Shown one piece after another: positions 17,790 to 27,844 of a DNA stretch of 64,000 nt (the first letter of the stretch is position 1; each line of letters begins with the position of its first letter). This DNA comes from DASXZH01 sp963829965. GTDB lineage: Bacteria; Armatimonadota; Fimbriimonadia; Fimbriimonadales; Fimbriimonadaceae. Made by a program: the position numbers and the translations under genes. The notes beneath the pieces were generated by a model. That model saw only the letters and a list, made by a program, of their open reading frames with translations. It made no database searches and was not told the origin of the DNA. The stretch lies in assembly GCA_963829965.1 (NCBI GenBank), contig CAWHLK010000062.1, positions 62,001 through 126,000 on the forward strand, given 5' to 3'.

Positions 17790-19118
17790 ATGCTCGACAA
17801 TCTTACAAGGCGGCTTTCCGGCATCTTCGCCGGACTTCGTTCCAAGGGCCGTCTCTCCGAAGACGACGTCGCCGAAATGCTGCGCGAAGTGCGCGTGGCC
17901 CTGCTAGAGGCGGACGTCAACTTCGCGATAACGAAAGAGTTTGTCGCCAAGATCAAAGAGCAGGCGGTTGGCGAAGATATCTTCGGCAGCCTCACGGCCG
18001 ACCAGACGATTATCAAGATCGTCCGCGACGAGCTCACGAACTTGCTTGGCGGATCTGCCAACAAAATCAACTGGGCCTCTTCCCCGCCGACGGTCATCCT
18101 GATGTGTGGCCTGCAGGGATCTGGAAAAACTACCACGTGCGCCAAGCTGGCCAAATGGCTGGCCAAGCAGGATAAAAAGGCGATGATGGCCGCGTGCGAC
18201 ATTCAGCGGCCGGCTGCCATCACCCAGCTTGAAGTTCTAGGTGAGCAAGTTGGCGTTCCTGTTTACTCGCGCCATGACGGCGGCAAGCCGGTCGAAATCG
18301 CCAAGGAAGCCCTTGCGCGCTGCAAGCATTTGATGCTGGATGTCCTGATCGTGGACACCGCCGGGCGTTTGCAGGTTGATGACGGACTGATGCAGGAGTT
18401 GGCCCAGGTCTCCAAGGCCGTGAATCCGCAGGAAGTTTTCCTGGTTCTGGATTCAACGACCGGCCAAGAAGCGGTCAACGTCGCGAAGGCTTTCCATGAG
18501 CGGGTTCCTGTGACCGGTGCGATTTTCACCAAACTGGACGGTGACACCCGAGGCGGCGCCGTTTTGAGCGTCAAGGCAGCGACGGATATCCCCGTTCGCT
18601 TCATCGGCGTTGGCGAAAGCACGGACGCGATCGACCAGTTCTATCCCGACCGCATGGCCCAGAGGATTTTGGGCATGGGCGACGTGATGGGAATCATCGA
18701 GCGCGCCGAGGAAGCGATGAGCCTAGATGAGGCCAAGGGCCTCGAAGGCAAGATGAATCGAGGTTCGATCGACTTCGAGGACATGCTCTCGCAGTTCAGC
18801 GCTATGCGGCGAATGGGAGATTTTAAGGATCTGCTAAAAAGGGTTCCCGGGCTAATGGCATCCGTCTCTGAGGAACAAATTAATGCCATTGACGACAAGC
18901 ATGTTAACCGGATTGAGGCAATTATCTTGAGCATGACGCCAAAGGAGCGTCGCAATCCTGATATAATCAATGGTTCGCGCCGCAAGCGCCTTGCAGCAGG
19001 TTCCGGGACCAGCGTCGAGGACGTGAACAAACTGATCAAGCAACTGTACGACATGCGGCGGTCAATGAAACAGCTTTCGAAGTTTCAGCAAAAGTTTAAG
19101 AAAGGAAGAAGGCGCTAA
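17790..19118 (+). CDS. ffh: Signal recognition particle protein (SRP54 GTPase)
   Basis: 442 residues, full length. N domain 1-95; G domain with P loop GLQGSGKTTTCAKLA (~107), DIQRPAA, DTAGRLQVD and TKLDGDTRGGA; methionine-rich M domain from ~300 (MNRGSIDFEDMLSQFSAMRR, SMTPKERRNPDIINGSRRKR), ending in the basic FQQKFKKGRRR. It binds signal sequences of nascent membrane proteins with the SRP RNA and hands them to FtsY. It heads the ffh-rpsP-khpA-rimM unit; the next gene starts 26 nt on. Confidence 0.98.
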   Translation: MLDNLTRRLSGIFAGLRSKGRLSEDDVAEMLREVRVALLEADVNFAITKEFVAKIKEQAVGEDIFGSLTADQTIIKIVRDELTNLLGGSANKINWASSPPTVILMCGLQGSGKTTTCAKLAKWLAKQDKKAMMAACDIQRPAAITQLEVLGEQVGVPVYSRHDGGKPVEIAKEALARCKHLMLDVLIVDTAGRLQVDDGLMQELAQVSKAVNPQEVFLVLDSTTGQEAVNVAKAFHERVPVTGAIFTKLDGDTRGGAVLSVKAATDIPVRFIGVGESTDAIDQFYPDRMAQRILGMGDVMGIIERAEEAMSLDEAKGLEGKMNRGSIDFEDMLSQFSAMRRMGDFKDLLKRVPGLMASVSEEQINAIDDKHVNRIEAIILSMTPKERRNPDIINGSRRKRLAAGSGTSVEDVNKLIKQLYDMRRSMKQLSKFQQKFKKGRRR

Positions 19119-19144
19119 GCGCCCTGATAGGAGAACGAGAATAA

Positions 19145-19690
19145 GTGGTAAAGATTAGATTGCGGAGGATTGGCACCAAAGGCCGGCCGTTTTATCGCGT
19201 GGTCGTGGCCAAAAGCACAGCAGCCCGCAACGGCAGTTTTGTCGAAACGATCGGCTCTTACGACCCGATCGCCAAGCCGAAGAAAATCGAAGTGAACTCT
19301 GAAAGAGCCCTTCATTGGCTTCGAAGTGGCGCCCAACCCACTGAGACCACCGCCTATCTTTTGAACAAGACAGGCGTTCTTGAGCAGTATTTCCAGGAGC
19401 GGCCAAATGCTCGCAAGCAATATGGATTCCTCGACAAGCGCACCGCTGCAACTTCAGTGACTTCGGTCATTGAAGAGAATGCGGTGAAAGAAAAGAAGTC
19501 GCCCGCACCTGAGCCCGTTGCCGCTCCTGAGCCGGTGGCAGAAGCAGTCGCCGAGCCGGTGGTTGAAGCAGCGGCCGAGACCACAGTTGAAGAGGCTGCT
19601 CCTGTAGCGGCCGAACCCGAGCCGGCTGCGGAACCAGTGCCGGAAACAACTGAAGAGCCCGCAACCGAAGAGGCACCAGCAACCGAATGA
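19145..19690 (+). CDS. rpsP: 30S ribosomal protein S16 with long acidic Ala/Glu/Pro tail
   Basis: Residues 1-~85 are canonical S16 (MVKIRLRRIGTKGRPFYRVV, NGSFVETIGSYDP, LRSGAQPTETTAYLLNKTGV). From ~105 to 181 the protein is a low-complexity tail built almost only of Ala, Glu, Pro, Val and Thr (for example PEPVAAPEPVAEAVAEPVVE). S16 is normally 80-100 residues, so the tail nearly doubles it. GTG 19145 follows GGAGAACGAGAATAA, a reasonable RBS. The stop overlaps khpA as ATGA. Confidence 0.96.
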   Translation: MVKIRLRRIGTKGRPFYRVVVAKSTAARNGSFVETIGSYDPIAKPKKIEVNSERALHWLRSGAQPTETTAYLLNKTGVLEQYFQERPNARKQYGFLDKRTAATSVTSVIEENAVKEKKSPAPEPVAAPEPVAEAVAEPVVEAAAETTVEEAAPVAAEPEPAAEPVPETTEEPATEEAPATE

Positions 19691-19926
19691 GCTACCGACC
19701 TTTCGTTGAAACTCTGATCAAGTCGGTGGTTGAAGAGCCCGACCAGGTGGAGATCCAAGAAGATTTCGAAGCGGGTACGCGAACTTTCTATGTTCACGTT
19801 GCCCCGAACGACGTGGGCAAAGTCATTGGCAAGAGTGGACGCGTTGTGACCGCGATCCGCCACGTTGTCAGCGCCGTCGCCGCGAAGTCTCGCGAGAAGG
19901 CGTTCGTAAAAGTTGTCGCCGAATAG
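19687..19926 (+). CDS. khpA: KH-domain RNA-binding protein KhpA
   Basis: 79 residues, the usual size. One KH domain with GKVIGKSGRVVTAIRHVVSA, which contains the GxxG loop (GKSG). KhpA pairs with KhpB/EloR in many bacteria and influences cell elongation and small RNAs; its place between rpsP and rimM is the standard one. Start ATG overlaps the rpsP stop. Confidence 0.93.
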   Translation: MSYRPFVETLIKSVVEEPDQVEIQEDFEAGTRTFYVHVAPNDVGKVIGKSGRVVTAIRHVVSAVAAKSREKAFVKVVAE

Positions 19927-20431
19927 CTGGGTCCGCGTTGGCCAGATCGTTTCCACTTTTGGCCTAAAGGGCCAGGTCAAGGTTATGCCCTTGACCGACT
20001 TCATCGACCGTTTTGAGCCGGGGTCGCGGTTACGCCTCAACGGTGAGTGGTTCACTGTCAAAGAAGTTTCTTGGCACAAGAATCAAGTCATCCTTCGCCT
20101 TGAAGGCATCAACCACATCTTGAAAGCGGAAGAACTGCGCCGCCCCTATCTGAAGTTCAGGCTGACACCCGGCCCAAGCTGGAAGAAGACGAATATCTAA
20201 CTGCGGACTTGATTGGCTTGCGCATGCCAAAACAACAAGCAGGCGAGGTTTTGGGAATCGTGGATGAAGTACAGCCCTCGCCTGCGCACGATTTGCTTAT
20301 TGTGGGCAATACGATGATCCCCGCCGTGAAGCGGTTTGTTCAAGAAAGTGGACATTCCGGGCGGGCTTATTGAAGTGGAACTCATTAAAGTTCAGTTGCT
20401 TCGAGTGAGGTCTTCTTGGTCCTTGGACTAA
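19913..20431 (+). CDS. rimM: Ribosome maturation factor RimM, two apparent frameshifts
   Basis: N-terminal RimM beta-barrel: WVRVGQIVSTFGLKGQVKVM and FEPGSRLRL. Continuing in other frames: EYLTADLIGLRM, GEVLGIVDEV, NTMIPAVKRFVQ and DIPGGLIEVELI (PRC-barrel domain). Joined length ~172, normal. Breaks near 20170 and 20345. RimM binds S19 and helps mature the 30S head. TTG 19913 overlaps the khpA end; no better start exists. trmD and rplS, which usually follow, are absent here. Confidence 0.88.
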
Positions 20432-20583
20432 GACAATCTTTGCCGGACTTTGCCAGTTTTACCGCGGCCCTTTGGGCCGTGGGATTTGTACGGCACTGCA
20501 ACCGTCAAGAGGCTCTCCGTGAAATCGAAACCCATTCGTTGGGAATAACGCCAAGGTCCCCGCATAATAAAGCCCGAACCACC

Positions 20584-23404
20584 ATGAAGGCTATTCGCAT
20601 CCTTTTCATCATCGCCACTGTTTTCGGGGCAGCAATAGGCTTCGGCCAAAAGAACTTGTTCGCAAAACAGCTCATTTACACCGGCGAGTTGCAGTGTAAT
20701 CCCACGCAAGCGACGAAAGATGCAGCCGGCAACTATTACGTGTCCGGGACTGCCGGCGGCCAAGTTCTTACCCAGAAGATCAGCAGCAAGGGCACTCTCG
20801 GTTTGGCAGAACTTGTTCACTGCCGTATTCGGGGATACACCTTCTCCAAGTCAAATTGTTCTGAACTCCTCAGGGACGACTTACATCATCTCGGCCAGCT
20901 ACCCGATTTACGGAGGGAATGTAATGGTCACGGTGTTCGCGATTGGCTCAACCGGAAAGCTCTTGTGGTCTGTAGAGGACCTTCCCTACGAATACGTGGA
21001 GGGGGCGGTCGTGGACAGCAAGGGAAACCTCGTTGTGGTTGCCAAACCGGACACCTCGGGGACGGTGCAAGTCACCCAGTTCAACGCAACCACCGGCAAA
21101 GTTCAGTATTCCAACAACATTTCCGCCTTCGGCGCTACTCCAACCTATTTCGGTGGTGTGGCAGGGACGCCAAGCGGCTTATTCCTATTGTTGCGAGAAG
21201 GAAGCTCTTCGACCTACCAACTTGAGTGCCTCGATCCGCTGACCGGCAAGGGCACATGGTCCGAACCCGTTAAAACGGTGGATTCCAAGATAACTTTCAT
21301 GCTTCTTTACAGCATCAAGGCACTTCCGAACGGTAATGCGGTGATTGAGGGCGTCGAGCAGGTCAATACGCAAGAACAAGTTGTTAGTCTGAAAGGCTAC
21401 AACGTGGTCAACGGGGATAGCCTGTTTAACTTGGAGCTCGGCGACGAAGCCCCGAGTTATGTATCGTCTCCCGACGGCTTCGCAGTCGATTCGCTGGGAT
21501 CCATCTTCTTAAATGCGTACTTAGCCAACCCGTTGAACACATCTGGTCAGTACACTTTTTGCAAGTTTTCCGAGTCCGGAGAAGAAGTGTGGGAGACCAA
21601 CTACGCGCTCAACCCCTCGGTAAATGCGTTCGTCCCCAACAATATACTGGGTGATGGACTTGGCGGAGCTTATTTCACCTATGAAACTCCACAAGCAGGC
21701 TTGCCTGCTCTCGCTCACTTCAGTTCGGACGGCAAGTTGCAATGGTCGCAAGTGATTTCCCTTTACGAGTACGCCTATCCATTCCAGCCGGACTCCGCCG
21801 GGGATGCCATCGCCTTCGGTGCACCGCTCGGTATTCAGGATATGACGACTTATGCGGCTTCAAGTGGCGCTGTCAAATCGACAACTAGCCTCGGATTGAC
21901 TGGAACGGCCACCAACAGTTGGGTGGGGGCGACCTGCGTCGATAGCTCCAACAACAGCTATACCCTCGGTGCGGAAGGAAGCGGTTGCGCGGTTACCAAA
22001 TACACCCCAGCGGGAACCCAGATATGGCAGAAACTGATTGATGTGGTGCCTAACAGCGCCTATTCCATGTCGCCGGTCTCCATGCAGTGGCTGCCAAGCG
22101 GCTACATTGTTACGACCGACCAAACCCAGTTTCAGAGCATCAACATCAATAAGATTTCTGCGTCGAGCGGTGCGACAAGCTGGACTGCCAAAGTTGAACT
22201 CTCAAACACGCGCCGAGCGGTCCTGAAGACTCTTGAAGACAATGCCGGGAACGTGTACGTCGTTCTTGGAACCGTCTTTAATCCTTACCTATACACCTTC
22301 AACATGGAAATGTTGAAGCTAAGCTCCTCTACCGGCGCACAGGTTTGGGACTATGTCGATACCGGCGCGTCGGCTACCGATGGAGGGGTGGTTGCCTCAA
22401 CCGGCGAAGCCTATTTGGTGGGGCTGACGTATGGAGGCGGCGGCTTGGCGATTGACGGCATTACAGTCGGCGGTGCCAAGAGCTTCCAAAAGACTATAGG
22501 CTACAACGTGGCGTTGGGTGGGGCAAAGGCCGCCGTCGACCCTTCGGGAAATCTGTACATTGTCGCCGGATATGAAAACGGCATCGTTTATCAGTTCGTC
22601 TCGCCTACCGGAACCGTGGTCAAAACGAGCCTCATTCCATACAAGAACAACAATGACGAGATCCAACCGCAGTCTTTGGCCTTCGTTCAGGGGATCAATG
22701 TCGCCTACCCCAACCGCGTGATTTTGGAAGCAATTGTAAACTCAACCAACTACGGGCCTGGAGTTTTTTGCATAAATACCACTAGCGGCAGCGTGGAGTG
22801 GGTACACAGCTTTGCGTCGCCATCCTACGCTTACTTTCAGACCACGCCGGTAACAGTGGATCACTTTGGAAACGTGTTGATGGAGCTGAACGAAGACGCC
22901 TTGGAGGGTGGTTATCCCAGCCATAGCGTCTTCCTTAAGTTGAACGGCCTGACCGGTGCGGCGCGATGGGGATATTCCTACACGGGAAGCTATTTCAATG
23001 ACGCTTTTGCGCTCACCGGCGTTGCCGTGGGCCCCGATCTCGGTCCGGTCTATGTGGGCTCAACCGGATCGATTTATAGCGCCACTGAACCCTGGGGACT
23101 CATGTTCAAATTTGAGGACACGAACGCGCCAATCTGCTACCAGGGATATTTTGAAGTGCCCGCCTCGGGCACGCTAAATGAAACTGCCGGGGTGCTGTAT
23201 TTCGTGGAAGACGGCGCCGGCGGGACCGTTAAGCTAGTGAAGGGCCCGGCGGATGCGTCGGCATTCACGCTCAACGCGAACGGTTCGTTTACCTACACGG
23301 TGGAACCGGGAGTTTCCGGAGTCACGGATTCGTTCACGTATTCGGTTACCACCGCCTTTGGCACCACCGACGGGACGGCTTATCTGGTGATACCGAAAGG
23401 GTGA
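20584..23404 (+). CDS. Secreted PQQ-like beta-propeller protein with C-terminal Ig-like domain, one apparent frameshift
   Basis: ATG 20584 gives a signal peptide (IRILFIIATVFGAAIGFG). A shift near 20795 joins it to a ~870-residue frame ending at 23404. The body is repeating beta-propeller blades with the pattern 'D..GN.YV..G....KFS..G...W' (ATKDAAGNYYVSGTAGGQ, DSKGNLVVVAKP, DPSGNLYIVAGY, DHFGNVLMELNE). The last ~75 residues form a cadherin/VCBS-like domain (FTLNANGSFTYTVEPGVSGV, DSFTYSVTTAFG). Probably an exported surface or matrix protein; no catalytic residues or cofactor site are evident. Confidence 0.83.
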
Positions 23405-23690
23405 GGCGTTTCTCGCGTAAGCAGCGTCGCTGTAAACGGGTAATCATGGCACTTCGTGCCGTAAACAGCTCCGCTGTAAACAGTAAGCATTGCTCTCCGC
23501 TCCGTAAGCGCTGAGCGGTCGCGGTGTCTGGCTTTGACCTAACGTCTATATCTTTACAGCGCAGCGGTTTACCTGCTTACAGCGAAGGGCCATACAAGCG
23601 GAGCGCGTTTACAGCTAAACGGTTTGCGGCGCGCATCGCCATATTTACGGCGAGCGCCATTTACGAGCCCAAGGGCCCCTACCCCCTATG
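23405..23690. repeat. GTAAAC-word repeat mosaic between convergent genes
   Basis: Starts at the stop of the propeller gene and reaches the last codons of glgP. Direct words on the left (GTAAGC-AGCGTCGCT-GTAAAC, GTAATCATGGCACTTCGTGCC then GTAAAC, AGCTCCGCT-GTAAAC) are mirrored on the right (CTTTACAGCGCAGCGGTTTACC, GCTTACAGCGAAGG, GTTTACAGC). The enclosed GC-rich stretches are short hairpins, often with TTCG loops. It could act as a two-way transcription stop, but it has no T tract. Confidence 0.72.
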
Positions 23691-26246
23691 CCACTTCACA
23701 AGCTTCATTTCGCTCGGAACATTGACGAAATCGCTCTTGGGGATGATTCGTATCGTGTAGCCTCGATTTCCCGTTACCGTGCATTTGAACTTGGCGGTGT
23801 AAACGTAGTTCGCTTCTTCCTTTGAGAAGTCATCTAGGTTGATGATTTCGATATCCTGCAGATCCCGGTTCGAATCTACCTTTCCAACCAGAGCCTGTAC
23901 CTGAACATCTGCCGGAGTCAGCCCATCGAGGTCGACCTGGACCTGCATGCAGCACTCGCTCCCCAATGAGTTCACGGACTGCATGTTGTCTTTGATCGCC
24001 ACAATGCGGATTTTCGCCCAGTTTGTATACACCCTGTCTCTCCAGGAAAGCGCAGTGCGTGCGTTGTCCAGGTTGTCCGCCAACTTGTGATAGGAGTCGG
24101 ACGCGGGCACGTAGCACTTGGACGCATACTCTTTGACCATTCTGGAAGTAGAAAAATAGGGCGCGAGTTGCGATATCGACTTCTTCACCAGTTCCATCCA
24201 GGCGCTGGGAACCGCTCCATCCGTTCGATGGTAGAAGTTGGGCGAGATTTCGTTTTCGATGAGATGATAAAGAGTGCGGCTGTCTAGCCAGTCCTGCTGC
24301 TCATGATCGTTTACTTGGTAGCGCTCGCCGATCGCCCAGCCGTTTCCCGGTTCGAAGGCTTCGTCCCACCAGCCATCTAAGACGGAACAGTTGAGAGCGC
24401 CATTGGCAAGAACTTTCATGCCGCTGGTGCCGCTTGCCTCGTTCGGACGGCGCGGGTTGTTGAGCCAGAGGTCCACGCCTTGGACCATCGCTCTCGCGAC
24501 CTCCATATCGTAATCCTCAAGAAAAACCATTCGATGCCGAACCCCTTCGCGGGCGGCGAACTGAACCAGCTCCTGAATCAGGCGCTTGCCGCCATCGTCT
24601 CGCGGATGGCTCTTGCCAGCAATGACGATTTGGATCGGACGTTCCTTGTGAAGCAGGAGAGCCTTGAGTCGTTCCCGGTCGGTGAGAAGAAGCGTCGCTC
24701 GCTTATAGGTCGCAAACCTTCTCGCAAATCCAATCGTGAGAACTCTCGGATCGAGGATGCTCTCATTCTGCCCGAACAGAGTTTTGCCCATTCCCCGGCT
24801 TTCCGCGGTTGCGATCAAGTATCTGCGTGCGAACCTTACGAAATCGCCCCGCTGGTTCTCTCTCGCTGCCCAAAGCTCCCGATCCGGGATTTTATAGACG
24901 TCTTTCCAAATCTCAGGGTCATCTGGCACTCGGCGCCAATCTGGGCTCAGGTATTCGTCGTACAGTCTGGCCATTCGCCGGCAGACCCAGGTCATCATGT
25001 GAACGCCGTTTGTGATCGCCTCGATTGGAACCTCGTCTTCCGGATAATCCGGCCAGCGGCCCTGGAACATGCCTCTGGAAACTGTGGCGTGGAGCTTTGA
25101 AACCCCGTTTACAAAGTTGGAGTTGGACATTGCAAGCAAAGCCATGTTAAAGGCTTCGCCTTGGTTCTGACCGTCAAACCTGCCCAGCTTGAGCAAGTCG
25201 GCAAAGGGCTGGCCAAGGGATTCGGTCACTTTGCCGATGTAGCTTTCCAGCAACCCGGGCTCAAACACATCGAATCCAGCAGGAACGGGTGTATGGGTGG
25301 TGAAAACGTTCCCGCCAACCGTAACCTGGCGGGCGGTTCGAAAATCGACTTTGTTTGCGACCATGAACTGCCTGATCCTCTCAAGCGAAAGAAAGGCCGC
25401 GTGCCCCTCGTTCATGTGGCAAACGGTTGGCTTTAGGCCAAGCGCCTGCAGAGCTCGCATGCCGCCCATGCCAAGAATCATTTCCTGGCGGATACGCATC
25501 TCCTCGTCGCCGCCGTAAAGCATGTCGGTAATACCTTGGTCCTTGGGTTGGTTTTCGAGCACGTTGCTATCGAGCAAGTAAAGCGAAATGCGACCCACCA
25601 ATGCCTTCCAAACTTGGCAGGTGACCGTGCGGTCGGGGAATTCGACTTCGATCCGGACGGGCTGAAGGTCTTCACCCCGAACGAGCTGAAGCGGAAGTTG
25701 ATAGAAGTCGTAAGTCGGGTAGTTTTCCTGCTGCCAGCCATCGGGGCTCAAAAACTGTTTGAAATAGCCCTTGGCATAAAGGAGTCCCACACCAACGAGC
25801 GGGATACCAAGGTCGCTCGCCGCCTTCAAATGATCTCCGGCAAGGATTCCGAGACCGCCCGAATAGATCGGCAAGGATTCAGAAACTCCGAACTCCGCGC
25901 AGAAGTAGGCAACGAGGGTGTCCTCCCGTTTTCCGGGATAGGCCTTGTCAAACCAGGTGTCACTCGCAAGATAATTCTTCAGATTGTCCGCGCAGGCGGA
26001 AAGCCTGGCGAGAAAGCCTTCGTCCTGAACCAGTTTTTTCATACGGTCCGCAGAAAGCTGATCGATAAACTGAACCGGATTGTGTCCAACCTTGTCCCAA
26101 AGCTGTCTGTCCATCTCGCGGAACAGGTCGCGCGTCTCGTGATGCCAAGTCCATCGGAAGTTATAGGCAAGCTCTCGGAGCGGCCTTAGCGGAACGGGGA
26201 GATCGGCAACAACCTCGAAAGAATGCGAGTATTTGGGGTGCTTCAT
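23679..26246 (-). CDS. glgP: Alpha-glucan (glycogen/maltodextrin) phosphorylase
   Basis: 855 residues, intact. N-terminal extension domain (LRELAYNFRWTWHHETRDLF), then AEFGVSESLPIYSGGLGILAGDHLK, HMNEGHAAFLSLERIR, FTTHTPVPAGFDVF, and the phosphorylase core GFARRFATYKRATLLL with the PLP-lysine region EASGTSGMKVLANG (~610). This is the short Thermotoga/actinobacterial type of GT35 that releases glucose-1-phosphate from alpha-1,4-glucans. Cytoplasmic. No other glycogen gene is adjacent. A ~100-residue C-terminal segment (MQVQVDLDGLTPADVQVQAL) is beta-rich and common in this subtype. Confidence 0.95.
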   Translation of the reverse strand: MKHPKYSHSFEVVADLPVPLRPLRELAYNFRWTWHHETRDLFREMDRQLWDKVGHNPVQFIDQLSADRMKKLVQDEGFLARLSACADNLKNYLASDTWFDKAYPGKREDTLVAYFCAEFGVSESLPIYSGGLGILAGDHLKAASDLGIPLVGVGLLYAKGYFKQFLSPDGWQQENYPTYDFYQLPLQLVRGEDLQPVRIEVEFPDRTVTCQVWKALVGRISLYLLDSNVLENQPKDQGITDMLYGGDEEMRIRQEMILGMGGMRALQALGLKPTVCHMNEGHAAFLSLERIRQFMVANKVDFRTARQVTVGGNVFTTHTPVPAGFDVFEPGLLESYIGKVTESLGQPFADLLKLGRFDGQNQGEAFNMALLAMSNSNFVNGVSKLHATVSRGMFQGRWPDYPEDEVPIEAITNGVHMMTWVCRRMARLYDEYLSPDWRRVPDDPEIWKDVYKIPDRELWAARENQRGDFVRFARRYLIATAESRGMGKTLFGQNESILDPRVLTIGFARRFATYKRATLLLTDRERLKALLLHKERPIQIVIAGKSHPRDDGGKRLIQELVQFAAREGVRHRMVFLEDYDMEVARAMVQGVDLWLNNPRRPNEASGTSGMKVLANGALNCSVLDGWWDEAFEPGNGWAIGERYQVNDHEQQDWLDSRTLYHLIENEISPNFYHRTDGAVPSAWMELVKKSISQLAPYFSTSRMVKEYASKCYVPASDSYHKLADNLDNARTALSWRDRVYTNWAKIRIVAIKDNMQSVNSLGSECCMQVQVDLDGLTPADVQVQALVGKVDSNRDLQDIEIINLDDFSKEEANYVYTAKFKCTVTGNRGYTIRIIPKSDFVNVPSEMKLVKWHRG

Positions 26247-26348
26247 GGGTCCAGCCTTATTATGGGAATAACCATGCTAAGGACGCAGGTGAAGACCTGT
26301 AAATATTGCGTGGGTCGCAAGAAAGCCACTATGGCCGCATGCAAGTTT

Positions 26349-27611
26349 CTAGGACACAGGGAATTTGTTGGTTAAGTTCACCACGTCGGCCCTCACTTTG
26401 TTTAGCGCCGCTTCATCTTCCCTTGCCCTAAGGCCACGAGCGATGAGCGAAGCGATTTCCGCCATCTCCGACTCCCGCATGCTTCGCGTGGTGACCGCCG
26501 GGGTTCCAAGCCGAATTCCGCTCGTAACGAACGGTTTCTCCGGATCGAAAGGAATCGAGTTCTTATTCGTGGTGATATTCACCGCGTCCAACACCTGCTG
26601 GGCGACCTTCCCGGTTACCTCGAACGGCCTTAAATCGACCAGCATAAGGTGGGAATCGGTGCCACCGCTTACGATGCGAAAGCCCTCTGCTTGCATGGCT
26701 TCGGCCAAAGCTCTGGCATTGGCCTTGATTTGTTTCGCGTAGTCTTTGAACTCCGGTCGCAATGCTTCGCCAAAGCAAACCGCTTTGGCGGCAATTGTGT
26801 GCATGAGGGGTCCCCCTTGGATTCCGGGAAAAACGCTCTTGTCGATTTCCTTGGCGTAAAGCTCGTCGCAAAGAATCATGCCCCCTCTTGGGCCGCGAAT
26901 GGACTTATGAGTCGTTGAAGTGACAATATGAGCCTTGCCAACCGGCGACGGATAAACGCCTGCAGCAATGAGGCCGCTGTAGTGCGCCATGTCGCACATA
27001 TGGAGGGCGCCCACTTCATCAGCAATGCTCCGGAAGGCGTCGAAATCGATCTCGCGCGAGTAGGCTGTGGCTCCACTGACGATCATCCTAGGTTTGTGCT
27101 CTACGGCCAGCTTTCTAAGCTCGTCGTAATCGATCATTTCCGTATCCTGGCGAACACCGTAAGGCACCACGTTGTACATTTGGCCAGTAAAGTTGACCGG
27201 GCTGCCGTGAGTTAAGTGGCCTCCGTGGGCGAGGTTCATGGCGAGCAGCGTGTCTCCCGGCTTCATGAACGCGAAATACACCGCCATGTTCGCCTGGGCG
27301 CCGCTGTGGGGTTGGACGTTCACGTGTTCGGCGCCGTAGAGCTGTTTCAAGCGCTCGATCGCGAGCAGTTCGACTTCGTCCACTACTTCGCAACCGCCGT
27401 AATATCTGCGGCCCGGGTAGCCCTCGGCGTATTTGTCCGTAAGCACACTCATCATCGCTTGCCTTACAGCAAGGCTTGAAATGTTTTCGCTTGCGATAAG
27501 TTCGAGATGGCTGTGTTGCCGTTCCTCTTCCTTTTGAATCAGGGCGTAGATATCGGGATCGGACTGTTCGAGAGGAACGCGGTGCGAGCGGGCGCTTGAA
27601 ACTACGGACAC
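26349..27611 (-). CDS. glyA: Serine hydroxymethyltransferase
   Basis: 420 residues, intact. Fold-type I PLP enzyme: HLELIASENISSLAVRQAM, TDKYAEGYPGRRYYGGCE, NVQPHSGAQANMAVY, and the PLP lysine in TSTTHKSIRGPRGG (~230). It interconverts serine and glycine while loading tetrahydrofolate with a one-carbon unit. GTG 27611 is the likely start (MSVVSSARSHRVPLEQSDPD). It ends 102 nt before glgP and diverges from the small gene at 27662. Confidence 0.97.
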   Translation of the reverse strand: MSVVSSARSHRVPLEQSDPDIYALIQKEEERQHSHLELIASENISSLAVRQAMMSVLTDKYAEGYPGRRYYGGCEVVDEVELLAIERLKQLYGAEHVNVQPHSGAQANMAVYFAFMKPGDTLLAMNLAHGGHLTHGSPVNFTGQMYNVVPYGVRQDTEMIDYDELRKLAVEHKPRMIVSGATAYSREIDFDAFRSIADEVGALHMCDMAHYSGLIAAGVYPSPVGKAHIVTSTTHKSIRGPRGGMILCDELYAKEIDKSVFPGIQGGPLMHTIAAKAVCFGEALRPEFKDYAKQIKANARALAEAMQAEGFRIVSGGTDSHLMLVDLRPFEVTGKVAQQVLDAVNITTNKNSIPFDPEKPFVTSGIRLGTPAVTTRSMRESEMAEIASLIARGLRAREDEAALNKVRADVVNLTNKFPVS

Positions 27612-27661
27612 AGGAATATTATGATGGATGGCTCCGGCCTCCAGTCGGTAATCTCTGTTTG

Positions 27662-27844
27662 ATGCGCGGCACCGATCTTCAGGATACTTCTCCCTCGGCG
27701 CATCGCGCCTTGGTAAAGCCGCTCCGCGAACTCACGGTTGAGGAACGCGTTCGCATGACTTTCGAAAGAATCGAGGCGACAAGAAAGTTCAGGAAACTCA
27801 CCGAACATCTGCGTCCAAGGCCGGAGAAAAATGACGGTTCTTGA
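27662..27844 (+). CDS. Small partner protein of a nucleotidyltransferase-type pair
   Basis: 60 residues (MRGTDLQDTSPSAHRALVKP, LRELTVEERVRMTFERIEAT), helical and highly charged. It overlaps the following ATG by 14 nt, so the two are translationally coupled. Small helical ORFs of this kind with 'LTPEERVRRTFELIE'-like cores are, from memory, found directly upstream of AbiEii-like nucleotidyltransferase genes, which fits the remnant downstream. Antitoxin-like function is a guess; the gene looks intact while its partner does not. Confidence 0.6.
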   Translation: MRGTDLQDTSPSAHRALVKPLRELTVEERVRMTFERIEATRKFRKLTEHLRPRPEKNDGS

